From Odontesthes bonariensis (lineage: Eukaryota; Chordata; Actinopteri; Atheriniformes; Atherinopsidae): a DNA stretch of 64,000 bases. The position numbers and the translations under genes were made by a program. Shown here piece by piece: positions 37,518-50,208 of this stretch. The DNA lies in contig NC_134515.1 in assembly GCF_027942865.1 (NCBI RefSeq), forward strand, positions 30,494,449 to 30,558,448. The letters run 5' to 3'. The first letter of the stretch is position 1. Every line of letters starts with the position of its first letter. The notes under the pieces are model-generated. The model was not told the DNA's origin and did no database searches. It saw only the letters and a program-made list of their open reading frames with translations.

Positions 37518-37621
37518 CTTTAATACTGGTGACCTGTCCAGGGTGTACCCTGATCCCCCGCTACCCTGAGTTGGATTAAGCGGGAATAGAAAATGGATGG
37601 ATGGATGGATGCACCTTTAAT
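37518..37621 (+). mobile_element. 5'-truncated SINE-type retroposon with GATG tail
   Basis: GGTGACCTGTCCAGGGTG to GAATAGAAAATGGATGG followed by GATG repeats. CTTTAAT at 37518-37524 and 37615-37621 may be a 7-bp duplication. Same 3' unit as at 16256, 26012 and 26375. Confidence 0.75.
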
Positions 37622-38340
37622 CAATTTCAGGAGACTTTCATTTTCCAATGTTCCATAATTATTTGCCAGTTTTTTTTTTCCAATCCATTTTATATATTTT
37701 AAGAAAAGTGCGTGATTATCTTAATCAATAAAATTTGGCTTACGAGTGCAATAGGAATCAGGATTAAGTCCTGTTTCAGTTGTCTATGCAGTAGAAGCGG
37801 GTATTTATCAGCTTCACCTCCAATCAGCATTGATGGGAACACAGACCCAGATGCACAAGCAACTTTTTAATGAGGGTACAGCACTTTGGGCGGCCAAAAG
37901 TGGGCTCAGCTCACTATTCTCGAAAGAAAAACAAATTTATCAACTGTGACATCTCACATAGAGGATATAAAACTGACAGCAGTAACTAGTGGACATATTG
38001 AGATGAGACTTCCGTAATTGGTTTTTCTCTTCTACAAGACAGCCGGCAGCTCACTCTCAGTCTTGTTGTCAGGGGCTTCTGTCTGTGGGTCAGCCAGAAA
38101 TATTAAATAAAAGTAATAATCTTATAAAGTTAGTCAGTGTCACAAACTGGGATCCAACACAATCTGTAGTATACAGTGTAACACCATCCCTTCTTTTTGT
38201 CATGGCTTATGAACTTGTGGGAGGTAGTCGTAGTTACTGGAACTCCATTTCTGTTTTTGGAAATACACCACAATTGGCAATGGGAAAGGATTTATTTGGC
38301 CTGAGTAAATGAAAGTAGCCACATTAAAAAGATAAAGATA
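37622..38340. other. intergenic, nothing recognised
   Basis: No supported coding, RNA or repeat feature. Confidence 0.4.
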
Positions 38341-38556
38341 AAAATACAAAAAACAAGGGGAGGGAGCAGGCGCCCCATGTACAAGAGGCTATAGTCCTCG
38401 CTGCAGCTGGCCCCGGTTCGAGTCCCACATCGGACGGCCCTGTGCTGCATGTTGTTCCCCCTCTCTCTTCCCCCTGCTTCCTGTCTCTCTGAACTTTCCT
38501 ATCCATTAAAGACATAAAAGCCCCCCCAAAAAAGAATAATTAAAATACAAAAAAAC
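38341..38556 (+). mobile_element. tRNA-derived SINE, family 1, B-box-bearing copy
   Basis: The body holds GGCCCCGGTTCGAGTCCCAC, including the polymerase III B-box GGTTCGAGTCC, and ends CATTAAAGACATAAAAGCCC. The flanks AAAATACAAAAAAC (38341) and AAAATACAAAAAAAC (38542) look like a target-site duplication differing by one A. The 5' end, with the A-box, is truncated. Confidence 0.85.
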
Positions 38557-41500
38557 ATTTTGACGGGCTACAGTAGGTTTGGTGGAAAAAGTGGTCTCAT
38601 GTCAGTCAGAGATGGGCTGGGTCAGACTGGTCTCTTTTCCTTTATGGAAACAGACATTTATCAACCGTAACATCTCCGTCAGAAGCACTGAATTGGACAT
38701 CAAAAACATGTAGACAAAAAGACTTACTGTTACTTAATTTGATTTGATTTTGGAGTCTTTCTTCTATTTCTTCTATGGTTCTGTGTTTTAAAAAAATACA
38801 CGATAGTTCACTTTTCAAACTAAAGCAGTTGGTCTTCTCAGCTCCCAAACATTTAGAGTTCTTTAAAGAAAAGTAATGAAACAATACCGTGTTGCCGGCA
38901 GTTTTTAAATAACCATTTTCAAGTACACAAATGAAGTCAATGATTGCAAATTAATGCAAAATTAGACTTTAACCAGTCACAACTTTTGTGGAAAAGAGTG
39001 ATGTAAGATTTACAGGCATGCTGAATAAATTAAAAATGCTGCATAACTTCACCCTTTACTGCGTATTTTTCTAAATGAGGTCATTTAGATTTGGTTATTC
39101 AAATAGTGGAACACCGTTTAATTTTTAACAAGTACTTATATTCATCTTTTCTTTTTTTTTCCAAAATAAAATCTTAATCTGATGAGTAATTTAGATTATT
39201 CAACTACCTAAGAAACCCTCAGTCCTTGACAGACATTAACATGAATGCATGCACTAATGTCTGGGCTGAAGTGTTTACTGCTGTGAAATGTTTTGTCAAA
39301 TGGTAATATAAAAATGTTACAGATTACAAGAACATAATGCATAAGTAATTGTTTAAAGAACATGACAAGGGTTTTTAAAATGGCTCATTTTTGCCACCAG
39401 AGGGCATTTGATCATTAAAGCATGAGGAATAAGAAAACAACAGATGTAGTGGAGGCCTGCTGGCACTTCCTCCTCTTCGCCTCTTTTCTGATTAAAATAA
39501 GCTTGTCCTCTGAAGAGTTGTGTCTCTGCATGAAAATGTTGCATCATACCTCAAACTAGAAATGTAACACAGTCATGAACATGTTTTTAGTCAGCTGATG
39601 AGGCTCTCTTAAAGGAAATCTGAGAAGAGGGAGACAGAACAGAGATAGGACAGTGTTAATAGTCTGAATGTCCATAGTCCTCTGTTCTCCTTTATAGCCG
39701 TGGTGCAGACTCTTGGAGGCCTGACAACTGTTTGAGTTCAGATGGATGCCAAGAAGCTTCGAGGCGTGACAGAAGCTGAGATGAAAACGTGACCGGATGA
39801 TTGTGCGGCATTCTCCTCAAAACCAAAGAGCCATTCAACTTCACTGACTGTCCCTTTTTTGCATTTTTTTCATCTCCATCTCTTCTTTGTATTCAGCAAT
39901 GACTGCACTTTATCATTTTCTAACTGTTTCCCTCCTTAATTCTTTTACATCCCTTCAGCCAGCAGTCATTTTTGAGAAACTGGAGCAAAAGGCACGTGTT
40001 AAATATGAAGTAGATAGAATAATTGGCTGAGAGGCAAAGCCTTAAATATGATTCCCCGCCCCCATCATATTTAAGAAAGTACATTTATCATCACGCTGTG
40101 TAAAAGATTTTTGCTAAAAAGAAATTGACAGAGGGTACAGCAAAAATAGTCTTTGTTAGTGGGCAGTCAAACTTTCCCTCATAGTTGCTTCACTGCTTAG
40201 AGACCAAAAATAGATGATCTTGAAGAAATTCAGAGGACAATGAGTGGGCTGAATGACTGAATCAGCCACTCAAGTTCAGACTACTTCCACCCAACAGAAA
40301 CATGGTTCAGAGTCAGTCTCTGGGAGTTTAGTATTAGCTAAACCAGACAGTAGGTAATTTATTCCATTTTAGAGGGCAGAATCCTCAATTTTAGATTTAT
40401 CTTATTTCATAATTCAGCTGACATTCTGTGAGGTTTTTACAACCAGTCAGAGCTAAAAATCCATTATGTCGAAAATGGGCCATTTGGTTCCTCTGGCCTT
40501 AGTTTATCTGACTGATAAAATAGTCAAGTGTTGGATCCTGACACATCTGGCAGTGCACAACTGGTAGAATGCAGCTAAATGTTAAAAATCCTGGTGTTTA
40601 TTTAGTCAGGGTGACAAGTGCAGGAAAAGCTTCCTCACATTTACAAATACTTAATTTCACTCCATCATAAAGTGATCAGGTGTTCCACGCCCCAGATTTC
40701 CTCTGAAAAATAGCAGTCGTGTACGTGTGTGTGTGTGTGTTAGCATTTCTAAAGCAGAGCTGGTTTGATTGCAGGTGTAGTTGGCCATAAAGCTGTACGT
40801 ACCACCCAGATACAGGATACTGTCTTAGTTACCTAATATAGATACATAACACAAGAACACAGAGGCAAGATATCTGCTCAGCTCAACAAAACGGTGATTA
40901 GAGCAATTAGAGGAGGGGAAAATAATTACAAGAGGAGTTACAGACTAAAGCACAAAGGAAAATGTCAGACTCAGGCAAGCTTTGAGGTGCAGGAAAGTAG
41001 GTAATGATGTATGCTGAGTGGTGGGATTGGGATAATAATTGCTAATAACAGCCCTTTATTTTCCATGACAGATGTTTAATGTGCAGGAAAAAGGGGGAAA
41101 TCTTTTCATTCCACCTGAGAATTCAGAGAGACGTCTGTGACGATTCCTTGTTTCACACACATTTCCCCGAACATATTAATTTGATTACTAAATACAGACA
41201 AGTAAATGATTTTAATCTTTTGGATGTAAAGACTTAACAAAAATAATTTTAAAAACTGCTACATCCATCCTCCCACCTTTTTTTTTTGTGCCTCTGTCCT
41301 TCGTAGTGCTCCGCGATTTATCAAGTTTCCCCCTCAGAGGATTAGCAGAAAGTAGAGCACTCTAATCATGTTTCCTAACTTAAGGCTGAGCTTCAAAGGG
41401 AGGCAGTGCTTTATTTTGTAAGAAAGATATGGATGATGGCAACCTAAAAGCCTTAGATCAGAGCCCACGGACATTGTTTCACAACCTCTTTATGAAATCT

Positions 41501-41687
41501 TAACAAGACTGGGTCGTGTGTATTGTAATAGTTGCTTATTTAGTGGAGGAATTGATAGGGCACATCTACACAGGTATTGCATTTAACCACAATTCTAGGA
41601 GTATTGTGAATTGTAGCAACTTTATATTTCTGGTACACTCTGTTTTGAGTTGAACTTTTGTGATTTTTAATTCTCTAATTGTAGCAC
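38557..41687. other. intergenic, no gene seen
   Basis: About 3.1 kb of AT-rich DNA with a short GT repeat near 40722-40740. Short ORFs lack family features and splice support. Confidence 0.4.
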
Positions 41688-42199
41688 CCCTATCCTATAA
41701 TGTTTTGTTTTTTTTGTTTTTTTTAATGTGTCCTGTGTGGCACTCAGAATTATCATCTGAATGTCAAGGTAAGGCCCAACAGATTTGCTTTCACAAGCAG
41801 AGCATTTTGGCTTTCGCCATGATGTTCCCCTTGGTATACAAAACTTTATTAGAAATTGCTTTGGGTTTATTTCGAATGTAATGGACACAAAGAAGAAAAA
41901 AAAAGAGAAAGGGGAAAAGAGAGATGGAGGAAAAAGTTTGAAGAGAAAAAAAAGGAGATAAAAGTGGAGGAGAGAAAGAAAAGAAAAAAAGCATGGAGAT
42001 TAAACAAGTCAACAGCCTTAAAATCTGCCTTGGGACCTGCGGAAAGAGAAAACAAAACAAAGAATCCACAACAACAAAAAGCTAATATTTGGTAGTGAGT
42101 GTGGGGACCCAGATCCACCCCCCCAGGACATGAGGACGGCACGAGGAAGAGCGGAGGCACAGACACCCAGCGGCCCCCCAAGCCCTATCCTATAATGTT
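41688..42199 (-). mobile_element. retroposed poly(A) insertion with 17-bp duplication
   Basis: CCCTATCCTATAATGTT is present at 41688-41704 and exactly again at 42183-42199. The 478-bp insert begins on the plus strand with T8-G-T8-type sequence, that is a poly(A) tail on the minus strand, so the RNA was antisense to the given strand. An unbroken-looking purine-rich tract (GA-rich on plus) covers about 41888-41998. A 5'-truncated LINE or a processed transcript are both possible; the source is not recognised. Confidence 0.85.
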
Positions 42200-45100
42200 A
42201 AGTGAATGAATGGGTAAAAGGTTTATTCAGGTGAATCTGGATGAATGCACTGCAACTTAAAAAATGCATTGAAATGATAATATCATTCATCCACATCGAG
42301 AGTGGAATGAAAAATGTTCAAAAACAAGAAAAGAGGGGGCATGCAGAAAACAAACAAACATCAAGGTAAAAAAAAAAAGGGGGGCTATTTGTTGCAGAGA
42401 AGAATACAGCATCAGATCAATGAGTTGTAAAAAACAGTTAATGAAAACTTTTTAAAAGAGAGCTATAGAAAAGAAAATCTTAATCTTAAACAGTCAAACA
42501 TCTTTCTGCAGTGAACAATTTTATTCTTAACACTTTATGCACATTTTTCATGATAATACACACTTTTTTTCAAATAACATTTGCAATGTGCACTTTTAAA
42601 TAGTGATATTACATTTGGGCTGTTGTTTTGTTAAGGTCAGAGTCAACAACTCTGACCATTTGCAGCTGAGAAGTTAGAAGAAAAAGTGAAAGTACCTTGG
42701 AAAACATAGAGGATGAGTCTTTAAAAATTGATCTTTTGTAATATTGTAGTAGTTTAATAGTAGTAATGGCAATACTAAAATAATGCCATTTACCACTCCT
42801 CTTCCTCCTCATAAGTGAGAAAATCAACAGTGTCTAAAGTGTGTACACTGTCATGCAGTAAGACGTTACAGGTAAACGATGCCATCGTGCAGCAACACGT
42901 CACAGATGAATGTTACCATGTAGCTGTGGAAACTTAAATGTACTGAATATGACTGTCGGTCCACGCTGTGAAAAATCATTCTAAATAAACAAACTTCTCA
43001 TTTAGAACTTGACAGTCATGTCTCCCTTGTACCATGTTTAGAAATACCACATTTGGGGTACAAATAGAGGACGTGTGAGGAAGAACATCTGGGAGGCTGC
43101 ACGGGGGGATCACATTAGAGGTAACGAGATGTTTTAAACAATAACCATCACTTGTTTTATATGAATAATATATTGTCCCGTCTTATACTGAGCTTCAGTT
43201 TTACATAAAAAAACTATGTTGACAACACCATTGTTGTGTAGCTCTCAGCGCGTGTTTGGCTTGCCTCAGGTGTGCGCGCTTCAATGAACAGAAGAAGTGT
43301 GCATCCATCCACACTCATTAATATGCTGCAGTTAGGTACTCAGACGGCGATGGAAATGTTTTGATTAGACAACAGTGATTACACAAGAAATAATGTGTGT
43401 AAGTTGAAATTATTTAAGATGAAGGTAGCATGAGGAAAAAGTGGGGCAATTAGTTCTTATGAGATCTGAAACTCCTATGTAAAATTCATGCTGTCACTCT
43501 GAGGAGATCATAATCACACATCCAACCAAATCTAAGGAGGGGAGAGGGAAAATATATCCAAAGCTGTTGTGTAAAGTGAAGCAACAGAGGTTTTGACAGT
43601 GATTGGTAGGTGTGCTGCGGATTGGTGCTGACTTTCTTTTTGAAGTTGAACCTCTCAGACAGAATCCTAAATGTACTTGGCAAACAGTGGTAATGCTCAT
43701 TGAATTACCCTGCAGAGAAGCATTTTTAACAAGATTCTTTAGTGGTGCTGGAAAGAAACACATTCAGTCCTTTGTCAGAGAGCACACGCGGTGCCACAAC
43801 TGAGTCTGAAGTTCTATTTTTATTTTTTTTTATTTAAAGTATTGGTGAAATAAAGACAGATAATGCCTTATTTAGAGGCTGTATTGTCTATGCCCTGTTC
43901 TCTCCCGATATATATATATACGCAGATCTCGAGTAATCTAAATATCTTCCGAATGACGCCGAAGTTTCACCAAACTGTTATCGGTGAGTAGATGAATGTA
44001 ATCTATGCCAGAAATAAGTTCCAGGTTTGAAAAAAAAAGGAACTTCCCCTTTAACTCTACATTTGAAGTGAATTGTACTCATCAAAGAGATGGCTTCCCT
44101 CTTGTGTGTGTGTGTGTGTGAAACTAAAATCCCTCAACTCTTGGCCATGTCCAGGAGACCTGGTTCAGGAGAAACAATGATTGCACAGAACAAGTCATTT
44201 CCACTCCTGTGCCTCGCAGCCAACACATATCACTTCCAGCAGACAGAGGTGGAGACGGCAGAGAGATTACATCTCATCCGTATGCAGAATGGAAGAACCT
44301 CTGTCATCTGTACTTTGCTGCCTGCCGCTGATTACTCCTTGAGGAGGAGGGGTGGGAATCAATACAGAGAAAGAGAGACTGATTGAATATTGGAGCACCC
44401 TGGCCATATCTAAAGACTCCACACTACATCCTGGCCATTTCAAAGCAGGGACAGCTGTTAATCAGGCTGGAGAGACGAGAAGCAATGCAGAGACTAGTAT
44501 TTGATGGAATTTTTTTGATCGTCAGGACATAAATAGAACAATCTGTCCCAGTCAACAACTGATGTCACAACACTCCTTGTAAGACTTGAACATCAAAATA
44601 ACTGAGACATGCTGTCATCTTGGTTAAGCGGAATCTGATTTCAACACGTGAATAATAGAGGGCAAATGTTTTTTGTATGGCGGCCCTGAGAGTTGTGAAT
44701 TTCAATGCTATACACAACAGAACAAATATAGAAGCTCAACTTTACAACAGATTGGACATGCTATATTTGATAGTATTTTTTTCATATTCAAGCAGGTTTC
44801 TTTTTTTTTTTCAGCAGAAGCCTCTTGTAGAGTGCAGCAATGGAATACGGTAAAAATTCGTCTTCAGTGACAAATACAAGCCTCTTAGATGCTTTTTAAG
44901 GAAAATCAGTGGGGGCATAATGACATGTTTACATAAAGATCATCAAATACATTATTGATGAATTATCTGACTTTATGGCTTCTCTGTGACTTCATGATAA
45001 TATGTGATTACCAAATATTTTATTCAATGGCTTTCATGCATGGTGGACTGCCAAGATAGCCTTTTATCAATTAACATTTTGGTTTCTCCGTGCATTCAGT

Positions 45101-46050
45101 ATTCAGCCCCTTGTGAAAACTGTGGCACTTCTTTACAAGTACAGCATTGCTGAAAATTGCAGCTATAAAAGTAAGAGGTGTCGGCAGATTTAAGAATAAT
45201 TTTGCGGGGATTTTTAAAAGATGCACAGAGTTGCACTAGTTGTATGTGAAATTCAATTGTAGAGTTGCATTGTAGAGTGATTAAGTTCAACACTCTCAAC
45301 CATTATAAAAGTGAATGTGCTTAATCTATAACAGTTGGTTATAAGAGCATTATTTGCCAAATTAAAGTGAGAGATACTGAGATTCAGTATCTATTAGAGC
45401 CTATTTGTGAACCTAAATCAGAAAAACAAGAGCATCTGTGGTAGCAGCAGCAGGAGTTGCATGGCCCAGCAGGCCTCTGGCAACTCAACAGTACTAATGG
45501 CTTCATTAGTGAGGGACACTAATTAGGATTAACAAGCCTTCAGTATAACAAGCTGACATCCCTGCACTTAAACCACCATCTGTGGTAGCTGTGGGTATGT
45601 TCAATGTATTCTTTAAAGTGGACTTCACATCATGGTCTTTATGAAGACCAGTACACAAGACTGGAAACATGAAACTCAAGTAAATGTGGTTACAGTGTTA
45701 GACCTTATTGTGAATAAAAGAGAAAACAAATAAAAAGGGAAAAATCTGCCCAACTGATTAAACTGTTACTGTTGCAAGACGATGACGACACCGAAGCTTG
45801 TAGAGTGTTAATCCAACATGGCAGCGGACACAACGTTACCGTTCGATGCAGCCTTAGAAAGTGTTTTAAGTAGCTTAGAACGCATGTTTACTTTTATTTT
45901 ACTTTTTTTTCTTCTTCTTCCTCGTCGAATTTCTGTCGCTCTACATACGTCATCTGGTATAAGTGATACAATTGGCTATGAATCGCGCGCAAAGCAGCAT
46001 GGGAAGAACCAGACGCCATTTGATAGACATTCGTAGTGCCCAATATACGG
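42200..46050. other. intergenic, no gene seen
   Basis: Mostly AT-rich single-copy-looking DNA. A (GT)9 tract lies near 44104-44120 and a TAAT-rich inverted repeat at 45505-45523. At 43850-44060 a segment ending in CTTCCCCTTTAA may be one end of a TTAA element. No coding exon could be supported. Confidence 0.4.
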
Positions 46051-46780
46051 CTCTAGGCATTCGTAAACCACGCCTCAAATACGAGAAAATGCACACCTAG
46101 TTCCCAGACCACCATCTCATCGAGATGTGGACGCGTCAGCCAGGCTAGTATACACCTTAATCTGACAAGAAATTGGATCGGATGGGGTTACTCGCAATCG
46201 GATTATGACCCCGGGATAACTCGGTTGAAAGTCATACTAAACGTGCTTGTAGACGGGTGAAGCACGTGGTGAATTGGACTTTGCGTTCTGCGCACGCTCG
46301 AGATTTTTTCCCGGGCTCGTGAACCGGAAGTCAAAGGAGACGATACTACTGTTGTTGTCGCCGCCGTCGGAAAGAAACAAACAAAGCAATGGGAAATTTG
46401 TGTACGCGTTTGTGCAATAAGCATGCTCATCACAAACTAAATGTAGAGGGAAGTAGCTTCATCTTGCCCTTCGTTCGCCATCTTTCTCAAATGCCTGAGT
46501 TTGTTGTTGTTGTTGGTGGTGAAGAGGTCAACCGGAAGTGGCTCTATTAGCAGTAGTTGAAATGGTTACAGCGCCACCTATCGACATGCTTTGTGCCTAT
46601 GATTCGATTAATTTAGCACCATATATCCAAGGATAATTACCCTTGCTCAAATAAGGAGCATAACCCAACTATAGCTATAATCGAATTAATCTCATCATGT
46701 AGACCCACTGACTGTGAGATTAAAAGGCAATCATGCAAATGATACCTTATTATCTGGTGAGCATACTGTAGGTGTGTGTG
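46051..46780. repeat. unclassified repeat-like, CpG-rich segment
   Basis: Base composition changes from its AT-rich neighbours, with many CpGs. Near 46600-46700 there are partly inverted ATTCGATTAAT / ATCGAATTAAT blocks. It looks like decayed DNA-transposon sequence, but I cannot define ends or class. Confidence 0.3.
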
Positions 46781-46989
46781 TTTTTTAAGGCAGATCATTT
46801 TTAATATTTGGACCAGGGGTGTCACGATAACCGACAATTACAGCCAGTAAATTTCTCTGCACACTTAAGACTACTGATATGCATCCTTTCAGCTTGCTAG
46901 CATTTGTTTTTTTTCCAGATGACCTATTACACCAATTCCGATGCTGGCAAATTAGTACACTGAAAAAAGTACAACCTTGCTCAAATTAA

Positions 46990-49900
46990 AAAAAATTAGG
47001 TCTGAGGTCAGAGCACTCCGCTTGTAGGCCCAGCCTTGCCGACCTGTTTGTGAAGGGCAACTTAGCAGTCCCGTGCACAACATCCCTTGTTGTGACCTGG
47101 CACAGACAAAGGCACATTAACAGGTGGGGCTGTCACACTCAGGTGCGTTCCGGCTGGCAAAATCAGATGGCAGGATAGCCACATGCCGGATGAGTACTTG
47201 GAACCGACTGGCGGTGGACAGAAAGGAAGTGACGCGAGGGCTTGCGGAGAATTCTCCCCTGCACAACTTCTCAAACGCTTGTACACATGGCTTGTTGTCT
47301 GTCAAAACACACGCTTTCTGGGAAGACTGGGTTATGTAAGGGGCAAAGTCACCGCCGCAGCTGTGGACAAGGCCTCGACCTCACACGGCAGCCAAGAGCT
47401 CTGGTTCTGGCGCAACTTCGCGTTGAAGTAGCCCGTGACCCTGACAGTGTCCTTGCAGGTGATATACAACGTGGCTCCCAGGCCCGGTTCCCTGACAGCG
47501 CCGTCAGTGATAATCCACAGCTGGTCAGCAGGCCGTGGAAGCGTGATAGCACGTGCTGAGGATAGCGCCTTCCTTCGACTCGTGCCTGGCAACCGCGTCG
47601 TCCAATGGGGCCAGTGCCGCGGCGCAGTTCTTCATCACGCGAGCCAGCACTTTATATGTGCCAATACATGAACACAAGCCCATCACAGTCTTAGGTGGGG
47701 GGCACGCAGCTAGAGCCGAGATGCGGTGAGAGCTGGCCCGGACGCCAGACCCAGCCCAGGATGGAGGTCTGTACAGGGGCAACAGGGGTCTTGGTGGAGG
47801 ATAGGTTCAGACCACAGCGTTGTAGGGCCAAAAGAACCCGCCTCCAGACAGCTAGCAAGTCCTCAAGAGTGTCCGCGCCGCAGTACAGGTCACCGGCCAC
47901 CTTGGCTACAAGGCCCTGTTCAAGGAGGTCTCAAAAGACTCTTCATGTCAACTCCTCCAGCGTCATCTCGGACCCCGGCATGCTCATAGCACTCCGCACG
48001 TACACACAGTCACCCTTAAAGGGCGTGACGACCCCACAGTACTTCCACGAGTCCCTGGACAAAGGGATCTGGTAAAAGTCTTTGGTTAGGTCTGTGACAA
48101 TGATGTATTTCCATTGGGCTATGAGGCGCAGGGTGGAGTTGACATCAGGCATCAGGGAGGGCTGGGGTTTACTGTATCGGTCGACATCTGCGAATGCCGT
48201 CACAAGGCGAAAATCACCACCAGGCTTCTTGATGAGGAATGAAGGATTGACATGTTCAACTGTAATGTCGACGTCCTCGGGCATCCTGAAGACACCCATG
48301 TCCTCCAACACGTCAAACTGAGCCTGGAGCTCCTGCAGCTGACCCCTGGAGTACTGTGGGACCCTCCCCTTGCGCTGCGGGGGTAAAACGGGTCCCATGT
48401 TCACCCTGGCCTGGAATGGGCCTACAGCGCCATTATATCCTATATAACACACCATCAAACTCTCTGTGCAGGGCGTGGAACTTATTCTTGATGCCAGGTG
48501 GCATGACATCATCAGAGTCAGAGGACAATGTTGATTTGGTCGTTGCAACCAGCTTGGGTTGGTCGGCTGTTGCAGCGGCGTCACTGAGTGAAGGGACATA
48601 TGTTGGACGGACACAGAACAGATGGTCACTCTTCTGAACCAGTCGTGGCTCGCAAGTGAGATTTGGGACACGGATCTTTCCTGATACACCCCGCAGTAAG
48701 GTAGGAGTAGGCTATTGGCATGAGCTTGACTGGTCACGCGAGACATCCACGTGTGGTTCAATAGATAGTTCACAGTCCACATCGCACAGTTCAGGCGGCA
48801 GCTCAAGCTTGATGTACTCCCCCGGCCACACAGTAGACTTGTCAGGGGCACGAAGCACATGTGCACGTCGCACAGCATGCCTGTCCATTGGTGTCCGGAG
48901 GGTGCCGTAGCTGTATATATCCTCGCCTAAACATATTTGGTGTTTGGCTGGTCTGATGGAGACATCATTCTTTTCCATAAAGGGAATCCCAGCTAGGATG
49001 TCAGAGTCGAGATTTTCAACAACGAGACCCTCGAAGTAGAGGCTGTGGCCGTCTCTCTGGAAGTGTGTCCGTGTCTCTCCCACAACCTTCAAAAGGGATG
49101 AGCCATCTGCTTGGAACACAGACTGTGTACTTCCTGTGACAGTAACGCCCACAGGTTGCACAGGAGGCCTTTATCATGTTGCCTGTAGCTCCACTGTCAA
49201 CGGTGAGGCGCACAGGGCAGTGACTTGGAATGCATCCAAGTAGGGGGACTGTTTGATGAGTACACGTTTTACGCCACTAGCTGATGCTGTCTCCACACTA
49301 ATGCACTCAACCACCTCATCAGTCACAACCTGCTCACCCATCGCTTGGCTCGATTTAGCCATGAACATTCTATCCTGGGGGGAAGGAATGTGCATTTGCT
49401 AAGGAAGTGATTATCAGGCCTGCCAGCACTTTTGCATAATAGAGCGGGCAGGCAGGGTTTGTTTTGACCTGGGGAGCTCAGACACGGCCGCACACATAGC
49501 CATAGGCCATCCTCTGAGGCCTGCAACTCATCCAGTAGTGAATCAAGGGCTTGTGATATTTCTGGTTTAATGGATGCCAACGTGCGGCAGCGCAGTTCAG
49601 TGCCATTCCTTTGTTTGACGAGCTTCGGCAGATCAGCGTTTATGAGGTGAAGCCATGTGAGGACAACAAAGTTCTCAAGCGAGGGCGTCAACTCCTCATC
49701 CTCAGTCAAAACATCTCCCATGTGACTGATGCCAGAATCCTTACGCAGTAGGTTGTCATCAGACGTTGATATAAATCCTCTGGCCTCTCATCAGGTTCCC
49801 TTTTGATAGCTGCAAAGTCAATGAAGTGGGCTCCAGTGGACTGAAAGCCGTAATAGCTTGCCATTTGCTGTCAATGGACGCGGAGCTTCTGACAATGCTG

Positions 49901-50208
49901 TGACGAGAGATAACAGGACAGTAATTGACGATCTGTTCCAGTATGAGCTCTAGCATAGCCGCCTTATATTCTTTATTGCGACATTGAGCAGCGGGAATTC
50001 GGTCGGCGTCATCTGTAAATCCTCGGAATGGGGACGTTTTGGATTTCTTCTCCCATTTTGCGCCATTGAGCAGAAATGGGGCAAACTCACCATCAAGTGA
50101 CAGTTTGTACAGTCGGTTCTGGCGCCAGTTTTCAAAAGAGTTCAGAGTTTCAATCTTGCTTAGACACCATTGCTTCGGTGCCCTGTGTGAATTAGCCATG
50201 CTGCCCAC
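46990..50208 (-). pseudogene. Ty3/gypsy-like LTR retrotransposon remnant (gag-PR-RT-RNase H)
   Basis: Pieces run in pol order on the minus strand. A gag-like ORF starts at 50208. A zinc-knuckle-like segment lies near 49430. An aspartic protease with TVDSGATGN is near 49195. A reverse transcriptase fragment ([25 protein letters not shown]) spans about 48500-47943. A further RT piece lies at about 47890-47700 (GDLYCGAD), and an RNase H-like segment is at 47305-47117. Frames change between pieces and integrase beyond about 46990 is missing, so the copy is dead. No LTRs were found on either side. GC content is clearly above the surroundings. Plus-strand ORFs here are shadows. Assignment to Ty3/gypsy follows the domain order and RT motifs; the clade is not determined. 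Confidence 0.82.

Noticed and set aside
41791-42181. Leu/Phe/Ser-rich minus-strand ORFs and the Lys/Glu-rich plus-strand ORF
   Set aside because: Low-complexity translations of the purine tract within a retroposed insert.
47124-47671. Plus-strand ORFs within the retrotransposon
   Set aside because: Shadows of the minus-strand pol region. No similarity to known domains in these frames.
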